Positions 5,597 to 12,411 of a stretch of DNA of 28,288 bases are shown here, one piece after another (position 1 is the first letter of the stretch; each line of letters starts with the position of its first letter). The stretch is from Anaerofilum sp. (GTDB taxonomy: Bacteria; Bacillota; Clostridia; Oscillospirales; Ruminococcaceae). The DNA is taken from NCBI GenBank assembly GCA_020024115.1, contig JAHHUF010000012.1, positions 1 through 28,288 of the forward strand, read 5' to 3'. The notes below the pieces were generated by a model, which made no database searches, was not told the origin of the DNA, and saw nothing but the letters and a program-made list of their open reading frames with translations. The translations under genes and the position numbers were made by a program.

Positions 5597-6682
5597 TCAA
5601 TATTTTGCGGGGTTTGCATCCAGATATTTGCGTACCATCAATGCTACTTTAAAGACAATGGCATCATCAAACTCACGCAAATCAAGCCCAGTCAATTTTT
5701 TAATTTTCTCCAAACGATAAACCAGTGTATTTCTGTGAACAAACAAACCACGACTGGTTTCGGATACATTTAGGTTGTTTTCAAAGAAACGCTGAATGGT
5801 GAACAAAGTTTCACTATCCAGGCTCTCAATGCTCCCCTGCTTAAACACCTCACGCAAGAACATCTCACACAAGGTTGTGGGCAGCTGATAAATCAACCGT
5901 GCAATTCCCAAGTGGTCATAGCTGATAATCGGTTGTTCTGTATCAAACACCTTACCCACTTCAAGTGCAATCTGTGCCTCTTTAAAGCTGGTTGCCAAAT
6001 CCTTAACATTGGCAATTGGGGTGCCGATGCCAATAACTGCTTTGATGTAATGTTCGCCCGAAAGAGTATCCACAATACTTGCGGCCAGTTTTTCAACATC
6101 CTTTTGGTCAATTCCGCGTTTAATTTCTTTGACCAAAACGGTGTCATTTTCGCTGATATTAAAGACAAAGTCTTTTTGCTTGTCGGGGAACAAACCACTC
6201 ACTACATCGTATGCCGAAATGTCGTTGTTGCTAATTACACGAATCAACAGCACCACACGGGACACATCTGTAGAAAAATGCAGTTCGCGTGCTTTGGCAT
6301 AAATATCCCCGGGCAGAATATTATCCAGCACAACATTTTTGATAAAATTGGTTTTATCAAATTTTTCGTCGTGATACTGTTTAATGTTTTGCAAACTGAT
6401 TGCAACCAATGCTGCAATTTTGTTTGCCTGCTCATCGGTTCCTTCTACAAACACTGCATAATCGTTGCGTTTGTGGGTAGAAAACTGGTGATAGGTGTAC
6501 CCTTCACTATGAAAAGAATCTGCTGCATTTACACGCTCCATTGCAAATGCTGTGCGAACTTCTCCAATCATATTCAAATCAGACGAAGAAATAACTGCTC
6601 CGTTCTCATCCACCACACCGATGATTCGATTGACAGCGTCCTTCATTTGGTAAACAACGCCTTGAAATACTCTGTTAGCCAT
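5597..6682 (-). CDS. CdaR/PucR-family transcriptional regulator
   Basis: This encodes 361 residues. The C-terminus carries the HTH_30 domain of PucR/CdaR regulators (about 300-350; phrases FFENNLNVSETSRGLFVHRNTLVYRLEKI and GLDLREFDDAI). The N-terminal 120 residues look like the putative sugar-diacid recognition domain (IIGVVDENG, ISSSDL), and a GGDEF-like central segment may lie between. Related proteins respond to sugar acids or purine catabolites, but the ligand here is unknown; no catabolic operon is adjacent. I chose the ATG at 6682, whose product begins ANRVFQGVVYQMKDA as in relatives I recall; a frame extension would add 12 residues. A good promoter lies at 6770-6798 and a long inverted repeat at 6833-6922, so autoregulation is plausible. 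It is monocistronic. Confidence 0.85.
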   Translation of the reverse strand: MANRVFQGVVYQMKDAVNRIIGVVDENGAVISSSDLNMIGEVRTAFAMERVNAADSFHSEGYTYHQFSTHKRNDYAVFVEGTDEQANKIAALVAISLQNIKQYHDEKFDKTNFIKNVVLDNILPGDIYAKARELHFSTDVSRVVLLIRVISNNDISAYDVVSGLFPDKQKDFVFNISENDTVLVKEIKRGIDQKDVEKLAASIVDTLSGEHYIKAVIGIGTPIANVKDLATSFKEAQIALEVGKVFDTEQPIISYDHLGIARLIYQLPTTLCEMFLREVFKQGSIESLDSETLFTIQRFFENNLNVSETSRGLFVHRNTLVYRLEKIKKLTGLDLREFDDAIVFKVALMVRKYLDANPAKY

Positions 6683-6769
6683 ACAAACCGTTTCCCTTCC
6701 TTCGGCTGTGTAAAACACTCCGCCGCCAAAATTGTGATTTTAAACAATTCATCCATTCAATTAACTTCT

Positions 6770-6798
6770 ATTTTACACAACAAAACCGTGTTTTGCAA
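6770..6798 (-). promoter_or_regulatory. Promoter of the CdaR-type regulator
   Basis: On the minus strand TTGCAA (6798-6793) and TAAAAT (6775-6770) are 17 nt apart. The start would be near 6763, leaving a leader of about 80 nt before the ATG at 6682. Confidence 0.6.
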
Positions 6799-6832
6799 CA
6801 TATTTCAACAAAAAAAAACTTAGTTTATTGTG

Positions 6833-6922
6833 TATTTTTTGATTTTTGAGAAATTTTAGGTTTGCACCTTGTTAAGTTTAACAGTAAAGTGTGACTATTT
6901 TTTGAACAAAAATCAAAAAATA
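6833..6922. repeat. Perfect 16-bp inverted repeat flanking an inner palindrome
   Basis: The arms at 6833-6848 and 6907-6922 are perfect reverse complements (TATTTTTTGATTTTTG and its partner), separated by 58 nt. Within the spacer is a palindrome TGTTAA-GT-TTAACA (6870-6883). The block lies about 70-160 bp upstream of the predicted start of the regulator gene and 40 nt past the rsuA stop. It does not have the compact form of a terminator. Paired binding sites with looping would fit, but the AT-rich arms could also arise by chance expansion. Confidence 0.5.
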
Positions 6923-6961
6923 ACCCTGTTTATTCTCCATTTATTGCCTTTCTCGCAAAAT

Positions 6962-7666
6962 TTACCTTTTTGCAATCAAGTCTTTTTCCTGCAATGTCAA
7001 TTTTCGCCATTGTCCTGCATCTAAATTTTGGTCTAAAATCAAACCACCCATTCGCAAACGATGCAATTTGTTGACTCCTGCATCATAGATGCCAAACATC
7101 CGTTTGATTTGATGATAGACTCCCTGTGTCAAAATAACCCTTACCTCAAAAGGATTGTCGGTTTCAAATGCCTGCGCAGGTGCAAGGACAGTGCCATCCA
7201 CAAGAGTGACCCCTTTGGCAAAGCCTTCCTGCATTTGTGGTGTAAAGGGAGTGTCCAATGTGACAAGATATTCTTTTTCAATGTGCCACTTTGGAGATAG
7301 AATATTGTGAGCAAAGGTTCCATCATCTGTCAGCAAAATAAATCCTGTGCTGGTTTTGTCCAATCTTCCAGCAGGGAATAGTGTTCTGCGGGGAAAACTG
7401 TCTTTGACCAAATCGGTGACAGTGGTATCTCGTTTGTCTGTTCTGGCGCTGACAACCCCCAGCGGTTTATTGAGCATAATATAAACAAATTCTTCCCGCT
7501 GCACCGCCTCTTGCCCTGCTGCCGAAACAGAATCCTGTGGCTGAATCTGCGTGTCCCCTTTGCGGCAAACCTGTCCATTCACCAAAACCTTGCCTGTAAC
7601 AATCAGCTTTTTTGCATTGGTTCGAGAAACCTGCATTGCATCGCTTACATATTTATCCAGACGCAC
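6962..7666 (-). CDS. rsuA: 16S rRNA pseudouridine(516) synthase family protein
   Basis: RsuA isomerises one uridine of 16S rRNA to pseudouridine. The protein has an N-terminal S4 RNA-binding domain (about 1-48) and the synthase domain with the catalytic loop GRLDKTSTG, where Asp103 is the nucleophile, followed by ILLTDDG. I choose a GTG start at 7666: a full AGGAGG-type site (7679-7673) lies 6 nt before it, and the product begins RLDKYVS, the normal RsuA N-terminus. An ATG 21 bases upstream (7687) has no ribosome binding site. The resulting 234 residues match the family. The substrate could be a related site (RluB/RluE types are similar), but the S4 domain and length favour RsuA. Confidence 0.9.
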   Translation of the reverse strand: MRLDKYVSDAMQVSRTNAKKLIVTGKVLVNGQVCRKGDTQIQPQDSVSAAGQEAVQREEFVYIMLNKPLGVVSARTDKRDTTVTDLVKDSFPRRTLFPAGRLDKTSTGFILLTDDGTFAHNILSPKWHIEKEYLVTLDTPFTPQMQEGFAKGVTLVDGTVLAPAQAFETDNPFEVRVILTQGVYHQIKRMFGIYDAGVNKLHRLRMGGLILDQNLDAGQWRKLTLQEKDLIAKR

Positions 7667-7759
7667 CTGCTGCCCTCCTATTTTCATCAAAGGTATTTTC
7701 TCTATTGTACATGATTTTTGTTCATTTGTATACCACACAACATAAAAGTTAGGTTATTT

Positions 7760-7796
7760 AAAAAAAATACAGCTTTGCCTATCTATGACAAAGCTG
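7760..7796 (-). terminator. Terminator of the DUF4830 gene
   Basis: On the minus strand CAGCTTTG (7796-7789) and CAAAGCTG (7777-7770) form an 8-bp stem with an 11-nt loop, followed by TATTTTTTTT. It starts 14 nt after the stop codon at 7810. Confidence 0.88.
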
Positions 7797-7809
7797 CTTG
7801 TGAAAAGAC

Positions 7810-8454
7810 TTATTCAATTGGCATTGTAATATCACCCTCCGGAACAGGTGCATCTGCTGCTGTTTCCTGAGTTGCCTCTGGTACATCGGGAGTTTCGGCA
7901 GCCAGTTGTGGGCTGGATTCAGGCTGTGCAAACTCGGTTTGTTTTTCTTCTTCGGTCAGTGGCGCAGCGGTTGATGCACTGGTGGGCAGAGCAGTCACTT
8001 CCCCGGATGGCTTCTGAAGCATATATGCACCAACTGCATCTTTTTTGTAAATCAGCAAAACACCATAGCTTTTTTGCTCTCCTGTTGAGGCAGGCGGACA
8101 CAGCATCGTCCACTTCTCAACGGTTTTGCCCTTGTATTTTTCAAGGCTCAATCCGCTTTTTTCGATTTCTGCATTAAAGGCTGTAAAGCTCTCGTCCCAT
8201 TTACGAGGAATTTTCACCTTATCCATTGTTACAGTGGAAGGGTCCATTTCCAGCCCATAGGCAGTGAAAAAGGACGCCATATCCTGTGTGCTTTCAATTC
8301 TTGTGGGGGCAGAGGGCTGCACTGAGGTTTCTTTGACATTTCCGCTTGTCATTTTGCCATTCAAAATAAATACCGCACCTGCCAGCAACACACCGCAGCA
8401 CGCAGTGATTGCCACTTTTTTCATTGCTTCCCGATTCAAAGTCAATACAAACAT
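7810..8454 (-). CDS. Membrane-anchored DUF4830-type protein
   Basis: This encodes 214 residues of unknown function. An N-terminal hydrophobic helix (about 14-31) anchors or exports it. The middle (about 57-140) matches the DUF4830 pattern as I know it: FFTAYGLEMDP, VKIPRKWDESF, FNAEIEKSGLSLEKYKGK, then a beta-rich end with LLIYKKDAVGAYML. The C-terminal 70 residues are rich in Ala, Glu, Pro and Thr and look disordered. A GGAGG site 8-9 nt before the ATG supports the start. It is divergent from coaX, with 163 nt between them, and has its own terminator. DUF4830 is found mainly in clostridia; no biochemical role is established. Confidence 0.8.
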   Translation of the reverse strand: MFVLTLNREAMKKVAITACCGVLLAGAVFILNGKMTSGNVKETSVQPSAPTRIESTQDMASFFTAYGLEMDPSTVTMDKVKIPRKWDESFTAFNAEIEKSGLSLEKYKGKTVEKWTMLCPPASTGEQKSYGVLLIYKKDAVGAYMLQKPSGEVTALPTSASTAAPLTEEEKQTEFAQPESSPQLAAETPDVPEATQETAADAPVPEGDITMPIE

Positions 8455-8562
8455 CGTTCTATTCCTCCCATGTTTTTTTGCGGGTTACTAATACCAAATA
8501 TATTGTCCAAACAGGCATTTTATGCTTTTGTTGCAGGATGTCTTTTGTTTTGATGGCAGATA

Positions 8563-8587
8563 TGGTATGATAACATCAGTTATCATA
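8563..8587 (+). promoter_or_regulatory. coaX promoter with a 9-bp palindrome on the -10 box
   Basis: An extended -10 element TGGTATGAT (8563-8571) lies 17 nt after a weak -35 (TTTTGT). The -10 box itself is the first part of a perfect inverted repeat, TATGATAAC (8566-8574) and GTTATCATA (8579-8587), with a 4-nt loop. A repressor bound there would block RNA polymerase directly. Confidence 0.55.
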
Positions 8588-8617
8588 TAATCTTTTCATC
8601 AAAGGAGTATTGATTTT

Positions 8618-9403
8618 ATGGTTCTGGCAATTGATATTGGGAACACAAATATTGTTTTGGGAGGATATCAAGAAGATTGTTTAAACTTTACGACTCGCTT
8701 TGCAACAGAACGCAGCTTTGCAGCAGACCAGTATGTTTTAGAAATTTCTGCTATTTTTCAGCTTTATAAAATAAACCCAAACGATATCACTGGGGTAGTA
8801 ATATCTTCAGTTGTTCCAACAGTAACAGTTGCTTTGGTGCAGGCAGTCAATCTGCTGTTGTCGGTTTCTCCTGTGATTTTGGATGCACTGTCAGATACTG
8901 GAATCAAAATTTGCATTGACAACCCTGCCGAACTGGGTGCAGACATTGTGGCAACTGCAATTGCAGCCAAAAACAGTGGATTTTTTCCTGCAGTGGTCAT
9001 TGATATGGGAACTGCTACCACTTTGACTGCCATTGATACAAATGGCAATGTACGGGGGGTTGCCATTATGCCTGGTGTATTTATCGGATTGGAGGCATTG
9101 ACCGGCAAAACCAGCCTGCTGCAATCCATTGCACTGGAGGCGCCCACCCATGCAATTGGCAAAAACACCATCGACAGCATGAAAAGCGGTGTCATTTTGG
9201 GTACAGCTTCTATGATTGACGGTATGCTGGAGCGTTTTCAACAAGAATTGAACCAAGATGGAAAATGTGTGTTTATCGCCACAGGCGGCATTGCCAAAAC
9301 GGTACTGCCCCACTGCAAACATGATATTATTTTGCGTGAGAATCTTTTGTTGGATGGTTTGTATCAATTTTACTGTCAACAACTGAAACAACCATGTCAT
9401 TGA
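8618..9403 (+). CDS. coaX: Type III pantothenate kinase
   Basis: CoaX phosphorylates pantothenate, the first step of coenzyme A synthesis. Unlike type I and II kinases it needs a monovalent cation and is not feedback-inhibited by CoA (family knowledge). The 261-residue protein has the ASKHA fold motifs: DIGNTN (6-11) for phosphate, GAD with catalytic Asp109 (107-109), IDMGTATT (128-135) and the ATP-binding TGG (222-224). The residue after GAD is Ile where Arg is common. The AGGAG site (8603-8607) is 10 nt before the ATG. The gene is followed 55 nt later by a broken membrane-protein gene. Confidence 0.95.
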   Translation: MVLAIDIGNTNIVLGGYQEDCLNFTTRFATERSFAADQYVLEISAIFQLYKINPNDITGVVISSVVPTVTVALVQAVNLLLSVSPVILDALSDTGIKICIDNPAELGADIVATAIAAKNSGFFPAVVIDMGTATTLTAIDTNGNVRGVAIMPGVFIGLEALTGKTSLLQSIALEAPTHAIGKNTIDSMKSGVILGTASMIDGMLERFQQELNQDGKCVFIATGGIAKTVLPHCKHDIILRENLLLDGLYQFYCQQLKQPCH

Positions 9404-9458
9404 CTGTAAATTGCTTGTATCAAGTTTTCAACTACACTGGATGAACGAGGTGGAAAAG

Positions 9459-9858
9459 ATGCAGAATAATCATTCAGATTTTCATTTTTCAACTGGTGAA
9501 TTTCTCAAAACAAAGCAATATTTTGCAAGTGCATTGTTGGAAACATTTATTTTGACAGCAATATTATTTATTAAATCGCAATGAGGGTCTTTGACTCTTA
9601 CAGTAAAAGAGGAGTCAATATCACCGAGCTTTTTACTTAGCTATGGAAAAAATATCCTTTTGATATTTGCCGGACTCAGTTGGTTTTACACAATTTATCA
9701 TTATTTTCTTTGGGTAAAAAAAAAGTCGCCCACAGGCAGAAGATGATAATGAAAACCTGTTTTCCGACTGGATTGATGGGAAGCGTTCCCCTTTTAAAAT
9801 ATCTTTGATTTCAATGGGACTTCTTGCTTTGATATTTCTTGCCATATTATTTTTCTAA
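9459..9858 (+). pseudogene. Broken three-helix membrane protein gene
   Basis: An ATG at 9459 with a GAGGTGG site opens a frame that stops at TGA (9582-9584) after 41 residues. The same frame then continues without a stop to a membrane helix (KNILLIFAGLSWFYTIYHYFL). At a run of nine A (9717-9725) the sense passes to the next frame; removing one A restores VKKSRPQAEDDNENLFSDW and a last membrane helix ending at TAA 9856-9858. The rebuilt product is about 132 residues with three hydrophobic helices and an acidic loop before the third. I do not recognise the family. One nonsense codon plus one homopolymer frameshift indicate a decaying gene, though the A-run could be a sequencing error. The terminator at 9894 follows. 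Confidence 0.6.
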
Positions 9859-9893
9859 CTACATAAACAGAAGCGGTTTTTATTCTATTCACA

Positions 9894-9929
9894 AAAAGGG
9901 TGTCAAGGAAAATTTCCTGACACCCTTTT
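9894..9929. terminator. Bidirectional terminator
   Basis: The arms 9894-9905 and 9918-9929 (AAAAGGGTGTCA and its complement) pair perfectly, and the inner GGAA/TTCC extends the stem. T-runs exist on both strands. It serves the broken gene on the left and the carboxypeptidase (stop at 9939, minus) on the right. Confidence 0.88.
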
Positions 9930-9938
9930 ATTTTATTA

Positions 9939-11318
9939 TTAGTAGCGCTTGGTGCGCTTTATTTTTTTATCATCCTTATACTTCATACTCAAATAGAGGA
10001 AGAACAGCAAATATCCCACTGCTGTGATTGCTGTCAAAATCAACACAACTTTAAAGTACAGGGATGAGAAAAAGTCTCCCACACGGCTAATCAAATACAA
10101 CACCGGATTGCGTTCAATGGTACTTCCCGCAATCAATTCCACTGTACCAATACTTTCCCCTGCAAGGCTCAATGTTACTGTTCCAACCACATCTCCTTGC
10201 TGAATGGGTGCTGCCAGTGTATCCGGCAGATTGTAGGTTTTTTGAATGGCTGACTGGTCACTTTCATTGGGCAGAATGGTATAAAGTCCCTCTTTGGGGA
10301 ATAGCTTTACAGTGTCAACCTGTGTGGAGTATTTCACCTTTCGTTCGGTTACAAAAGCACCTGTATCCAGTGCGTTGTCCAGATGAAAATTGTTGTACAC
10401 CCAATCCATCAAAACAGAGGTTTCATACAATGCCGGTTTTGGGGCTTTTGTAGGGTAATGCTCCTGCTGGTACTTGTCATTTGTTCCGGATGCGTGCAGC
10501 ACTGCTGACACAAACCGCATATCTCCCTTTTGGTGCCATGATGCAAAATTCTGCCAATCGTCCAAACTGCCGGTTTTTCCCCCTTGGGTATAATCTCTAT
10601 AATAAACATCGCCACGGGTTTCATCAATCAAAAGGTCTGTTGTCCAAACTTGATATTCCCCGGGGGTAGAGAACCCAACTCCTGCTGGCATCGTGAATTT
10701 TGTGGTTTTGCAAACCTGTGCAAACAAATCCTTTTGTTCCATAAAAGTGGACATATATTTTACAATCTGTGCCATATCATAGGCTGTTGTCATATTATTG
10801 GGGTCAAGTCCACATGGGTCGGTAAACTTTGTGTTTAAACAGCCCATCTGTTTTGCTTTTGCATTCATCAAATAAATAAAGTTGGAGATATTGCCCTTTC
10901 CCAAATTGTATGCAACGATATATGCCGCTTCATTGGCACTGGGTAGCATCATTGCATATAGCAGTTCTCTACCTGTCAAAACTGCTCCACGCTTAATGTC
11001 TGCATGGCTGGGGTGGTCATAGCGGGAAACAATGTCAAACACAGAGCCAACCGCCTCAAAGGTGCGTGCATCCAAATCAGAGGTTTTTTCCAGCAAAATC
11101 ATGGTGGTGACTAATTTTGTCAAACTGGCTGCTGCCATTTGTGTGTGTGCATTTTTTTCGTACATTACCACACCTGTATCCAAATTTTCGATATAAATTC
11201 CCTTTGCGCTCATGCCCAACTGCTCAAACTGCGCTTGAAACGAGCCAGCCAAAACAGGGCTTGCAAGCAAAGAAAGGGCTAACATAACTGCCATCAGCAG
11301 TGAAACAATTTTTTTCAT
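9939..11318 (-). CDS. D-alanyl-D-alanine carboxypeptidase (S11 family, DacF/DacA-like)
   Basis: This penicillin-binding protein trims the terminal D-Ala from peptidoglycan stem peptides outside the membrane. The 459 residues comprise a signal peptide (about 1-24), the S11 domain with SLTK (65-68, Ser65 the nucleophile), SAN (127-129) and KTG (248-250), a beta-rich C-terminal region (about 340-410) and a C-terminal membrane helix (about 421-445) followed by a basic tail. I choose the ATG at 11318, preceded by GGAG and giving a proper signal peptide. The frame extends 30 codons further to 11408 but adds an unlikely N-terminus. A promoter at 11478-11506 implies a leader of about 150 nt that contains a perfect palindrome (11385-11401). 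Assignment to DacF specifically is not certain. Confidence 0.92.
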   Translation of the reverse strand: MKKIVSLLMAVMLALSLLASPVLAGSFQAQFEQLGMSAKGIYIENLDTGVVMYEKNAHTQMAAASLTKLVTTMILLEKTSDLDARTFEAVGSVFDIVSRYDHPSHADIKRGAVLTGRELLYAMMLPSANEAAYIVAYNLGKGNISNFIYLMNAKAKQMGCLNTKFTDPCGLDPNNMTTAYDMAQIVKYMSTFMEQKDLFAQVCKTTKFTMPAGVGFSTPGEYQVWTTDLLIDETRGDVYYRDYTQGGKTGSLDDWQNFASWHQKGDMRFVSAVLHASGTNDKYQQEHYPTKAPKPALYETSVLMDWVYNNFHLDNALDTGAFVTERKVKYSTQVDTVKLFPKEGLYTILPNESDQSAIQKTYNLPDTLAAPIQQGDVVGTVTLSLAGESIGTVELIAGSTIERNPVLYLISRVGDFFSSLYFKVVLILTAITAVGYLLFFLYLSMKYKDDKKIKRTKRY

Positions 11319-11384
11319 ATAGACATTTCTCCAAAAAAAAGATAAAATAAAAAACATACCAATTGATTTTGCACAGAATCTGTT

Positions 11385-11401
11385 ATTGTTTGTCAAACAA
11401 T
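11385..11401. promoter_or_regulatory. Operator-like 8-1-8 palindrome in the carboxypeptidase leader
   Basis: ATTGTTTG (11385-11392), one base, and CAAACAAT (11394-11401) form a perfect 17-bp palindrome about 70 bp upstream of the carboxypeptidase ATG. On the minus strand it contains TTGACA, but the -10 options 17-19 nt downstream are weak, so a second promoter is only possible. A dimeric repressor site is the simplest reading. Confidence 0.4.
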
Positions 11402-11477
11402 CCTGCATTTAGTTTAAATGATATAAGATTGATATAAATAAAACGAGATTTCTGTTCTATTTTTTACAGCTATTGTT

Positions 11478-11506
11478 ATTATAGCAGAGATTTTACAGTT
11501 TCAAAA
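11478..11506 (-). promoter_or_regulatory. Promoter of the carboxypeptidase gene
   Basis: On the minus strand TTTTGA (11506-11501), a 17-nt spacer and a perfect TATAAT (11483-11478) preceded by TGC (extended -10) form a good promoter with a start near 11471. It overlaps the divergent promoter of the metallophosphoesterase. Confidence 0.6.
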
Positions 11507-11520
11507 GAAATTTATATGTT
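11492..11520 (+). promoter_or_regulatory. Promoter of the metallophosphoesterase gene
   Basis: TTTACA (11492-11497), 17 nt, TATGTT (11515-11520). The start would be near 11527, about 30 nt before the ATG at 11558. It shares bases with the divergent promoter of the carboxypeptidase, so the two may compete. Confidence 0.45.
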
Positions 11521-11557
11521 TTTTTGGTTACAATTTTTAAATGAAAGAGGCTTTTGA

Positions 11558-12223
11558 ATGATTTATATTACTGGGGATATTCATGGTGATATTACTCGTT
11601 TTAAGGAAAAGAATCTTCGTCGTTTAAAACGAAAAGACACCTTAATTATACTAGGCGATTTTGGTTTTTTATGGAATAATAGCAAAGAAGAACAAAAATT
11701 TCTGAAATGGCTGACTAAGCAGAAATATCAGCTTTTGTTTTTGGATGGCTGCCATGAAAACTTTGATATGCTGGGGCAATACCCCATTCAAGTATACTGT
11801 GGTGGGCAGGCACGGCATATTGGCGGAAATGTATATCAGTTGATTCGTGGAAATGTGTTTGAAATAGAGGGCAAAAAACTGCTTTGTGTTGGTGGTGGCG
11901 AAAGCCATGACAAAGAGGACAGGGATGAAGGTATGAACTGGTGGCGGGCAGAACTGCCCTCTCCGGAGGAATTGCAGCAGTGCGATGAACGATTGCAGGA
12001 TGCACAAAGCACCATTGATTATGTGCTGACCCACGATGCACCCTCTCAAATTTTGGAGTTTACAGGTTGGAAACAACAGGACATCAATGCGTTTCAGCTT
12101 TGGCTGAACCGTCTTTCCCAAGAATTGAACTATAAAAAATGGTTTTTTGGCAGGTATCACAAAGACCGTCAGCTAACCGGGAAAATCACTGCTGTTTTTT
12201 GCGATGTACATACTTTAGAGTAG
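11558..12223 (+). CDS. Calcineurin-like metallophosphoesterase with altered metal motifs
   Basis: This 221-residue cytoplasmic protein has the calcineurin-type fold. Visible motifs are GDIHGD (6-11), GDFG (33-36), DGCHEN (63-68), THD (158-160) and FGRYH (197-201). In the family the third motif is GNHE, with Asn a metal ligand, and the last is GHxH. Here Asn is Cys65 and the first His of the last motif is Arg199. Other conserved parts, such as VGGGESHDKEDR and NWWRAELPS, are intact. From memory, close clostridial relatives carry DGNHEN and FGHYH, so this copy may bind different metals or have weak activity. The substrate is unknown. An AGAGG site 7-9 nt before the ATG supports the start, and a terminator follows at 12346. 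Confidence 0.87.
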   Translation: MIYITGDIHGDITRFKEKNLRRLKRKDTLIILGDFGFLWNNSKEEQKFLKWLTKQKYQLLFLDGCHENFDMLGQYPIQVYCGGQARHIGGNVYQLIRGNVFEIEGKKLLCVGGGESHDKEDRDEGMNWWRAELPSPEELQQCDERLQDAQSTIDYVLTHDAPSQILEFTGWKQQDINAFQLWLNRLSQELNYKKWFFGRYHKDRQLTGKITAVFCDVHTLE

Positions 12224-12345
12224 GCTTATTGTTTAGTATGGGAAGATTCTTTGCAAACAGTCGCTTTATTTATTTCATTATTGATAAGCTATGAGCCTCA
12301 CAAACAAATCATGCAATCAAAAGCTGAACCAAGTGCAGTTTTAAA

Positions 12346-12390
12346 AAATAACCCCTAATGTGATTGAATCAATCGCATCAGGGGTTATTT
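12346..12390. terminator. Bidirectional terminator between convergent genes
   Basis: AAATAACCCCT (12346-12356) pairs with AGGGGTTATTT (12380-12390), with further pairing inside (ATG/CAT, GATT/AATC). T-rich tails exist on both strands. It ends the metallophosphoesterase (plus) and the response regulator (minus). The 120 nt before it hold nothing I recognise. Confidence 0.88.
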
Positions 12391-12411
12391 TTATCCTATA
12401 TTTTAAGTCTG

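Noticed and set aside
5912..6823. 303-codon plus-strand frame opposite the CdaR-type regulator
   Set aside because: It is antisense to a gene with clear domains and consists of Cys, Asn and Phe-rich shadow sequence without a ribosome binding site.
9582..9584. In-frame TGA read as selenocysteine
   Set aside because: The downstream frame also needs a frameshift to remain open, and I see no clear SECIS-like hairpin just after the TGA; decay is simpler.
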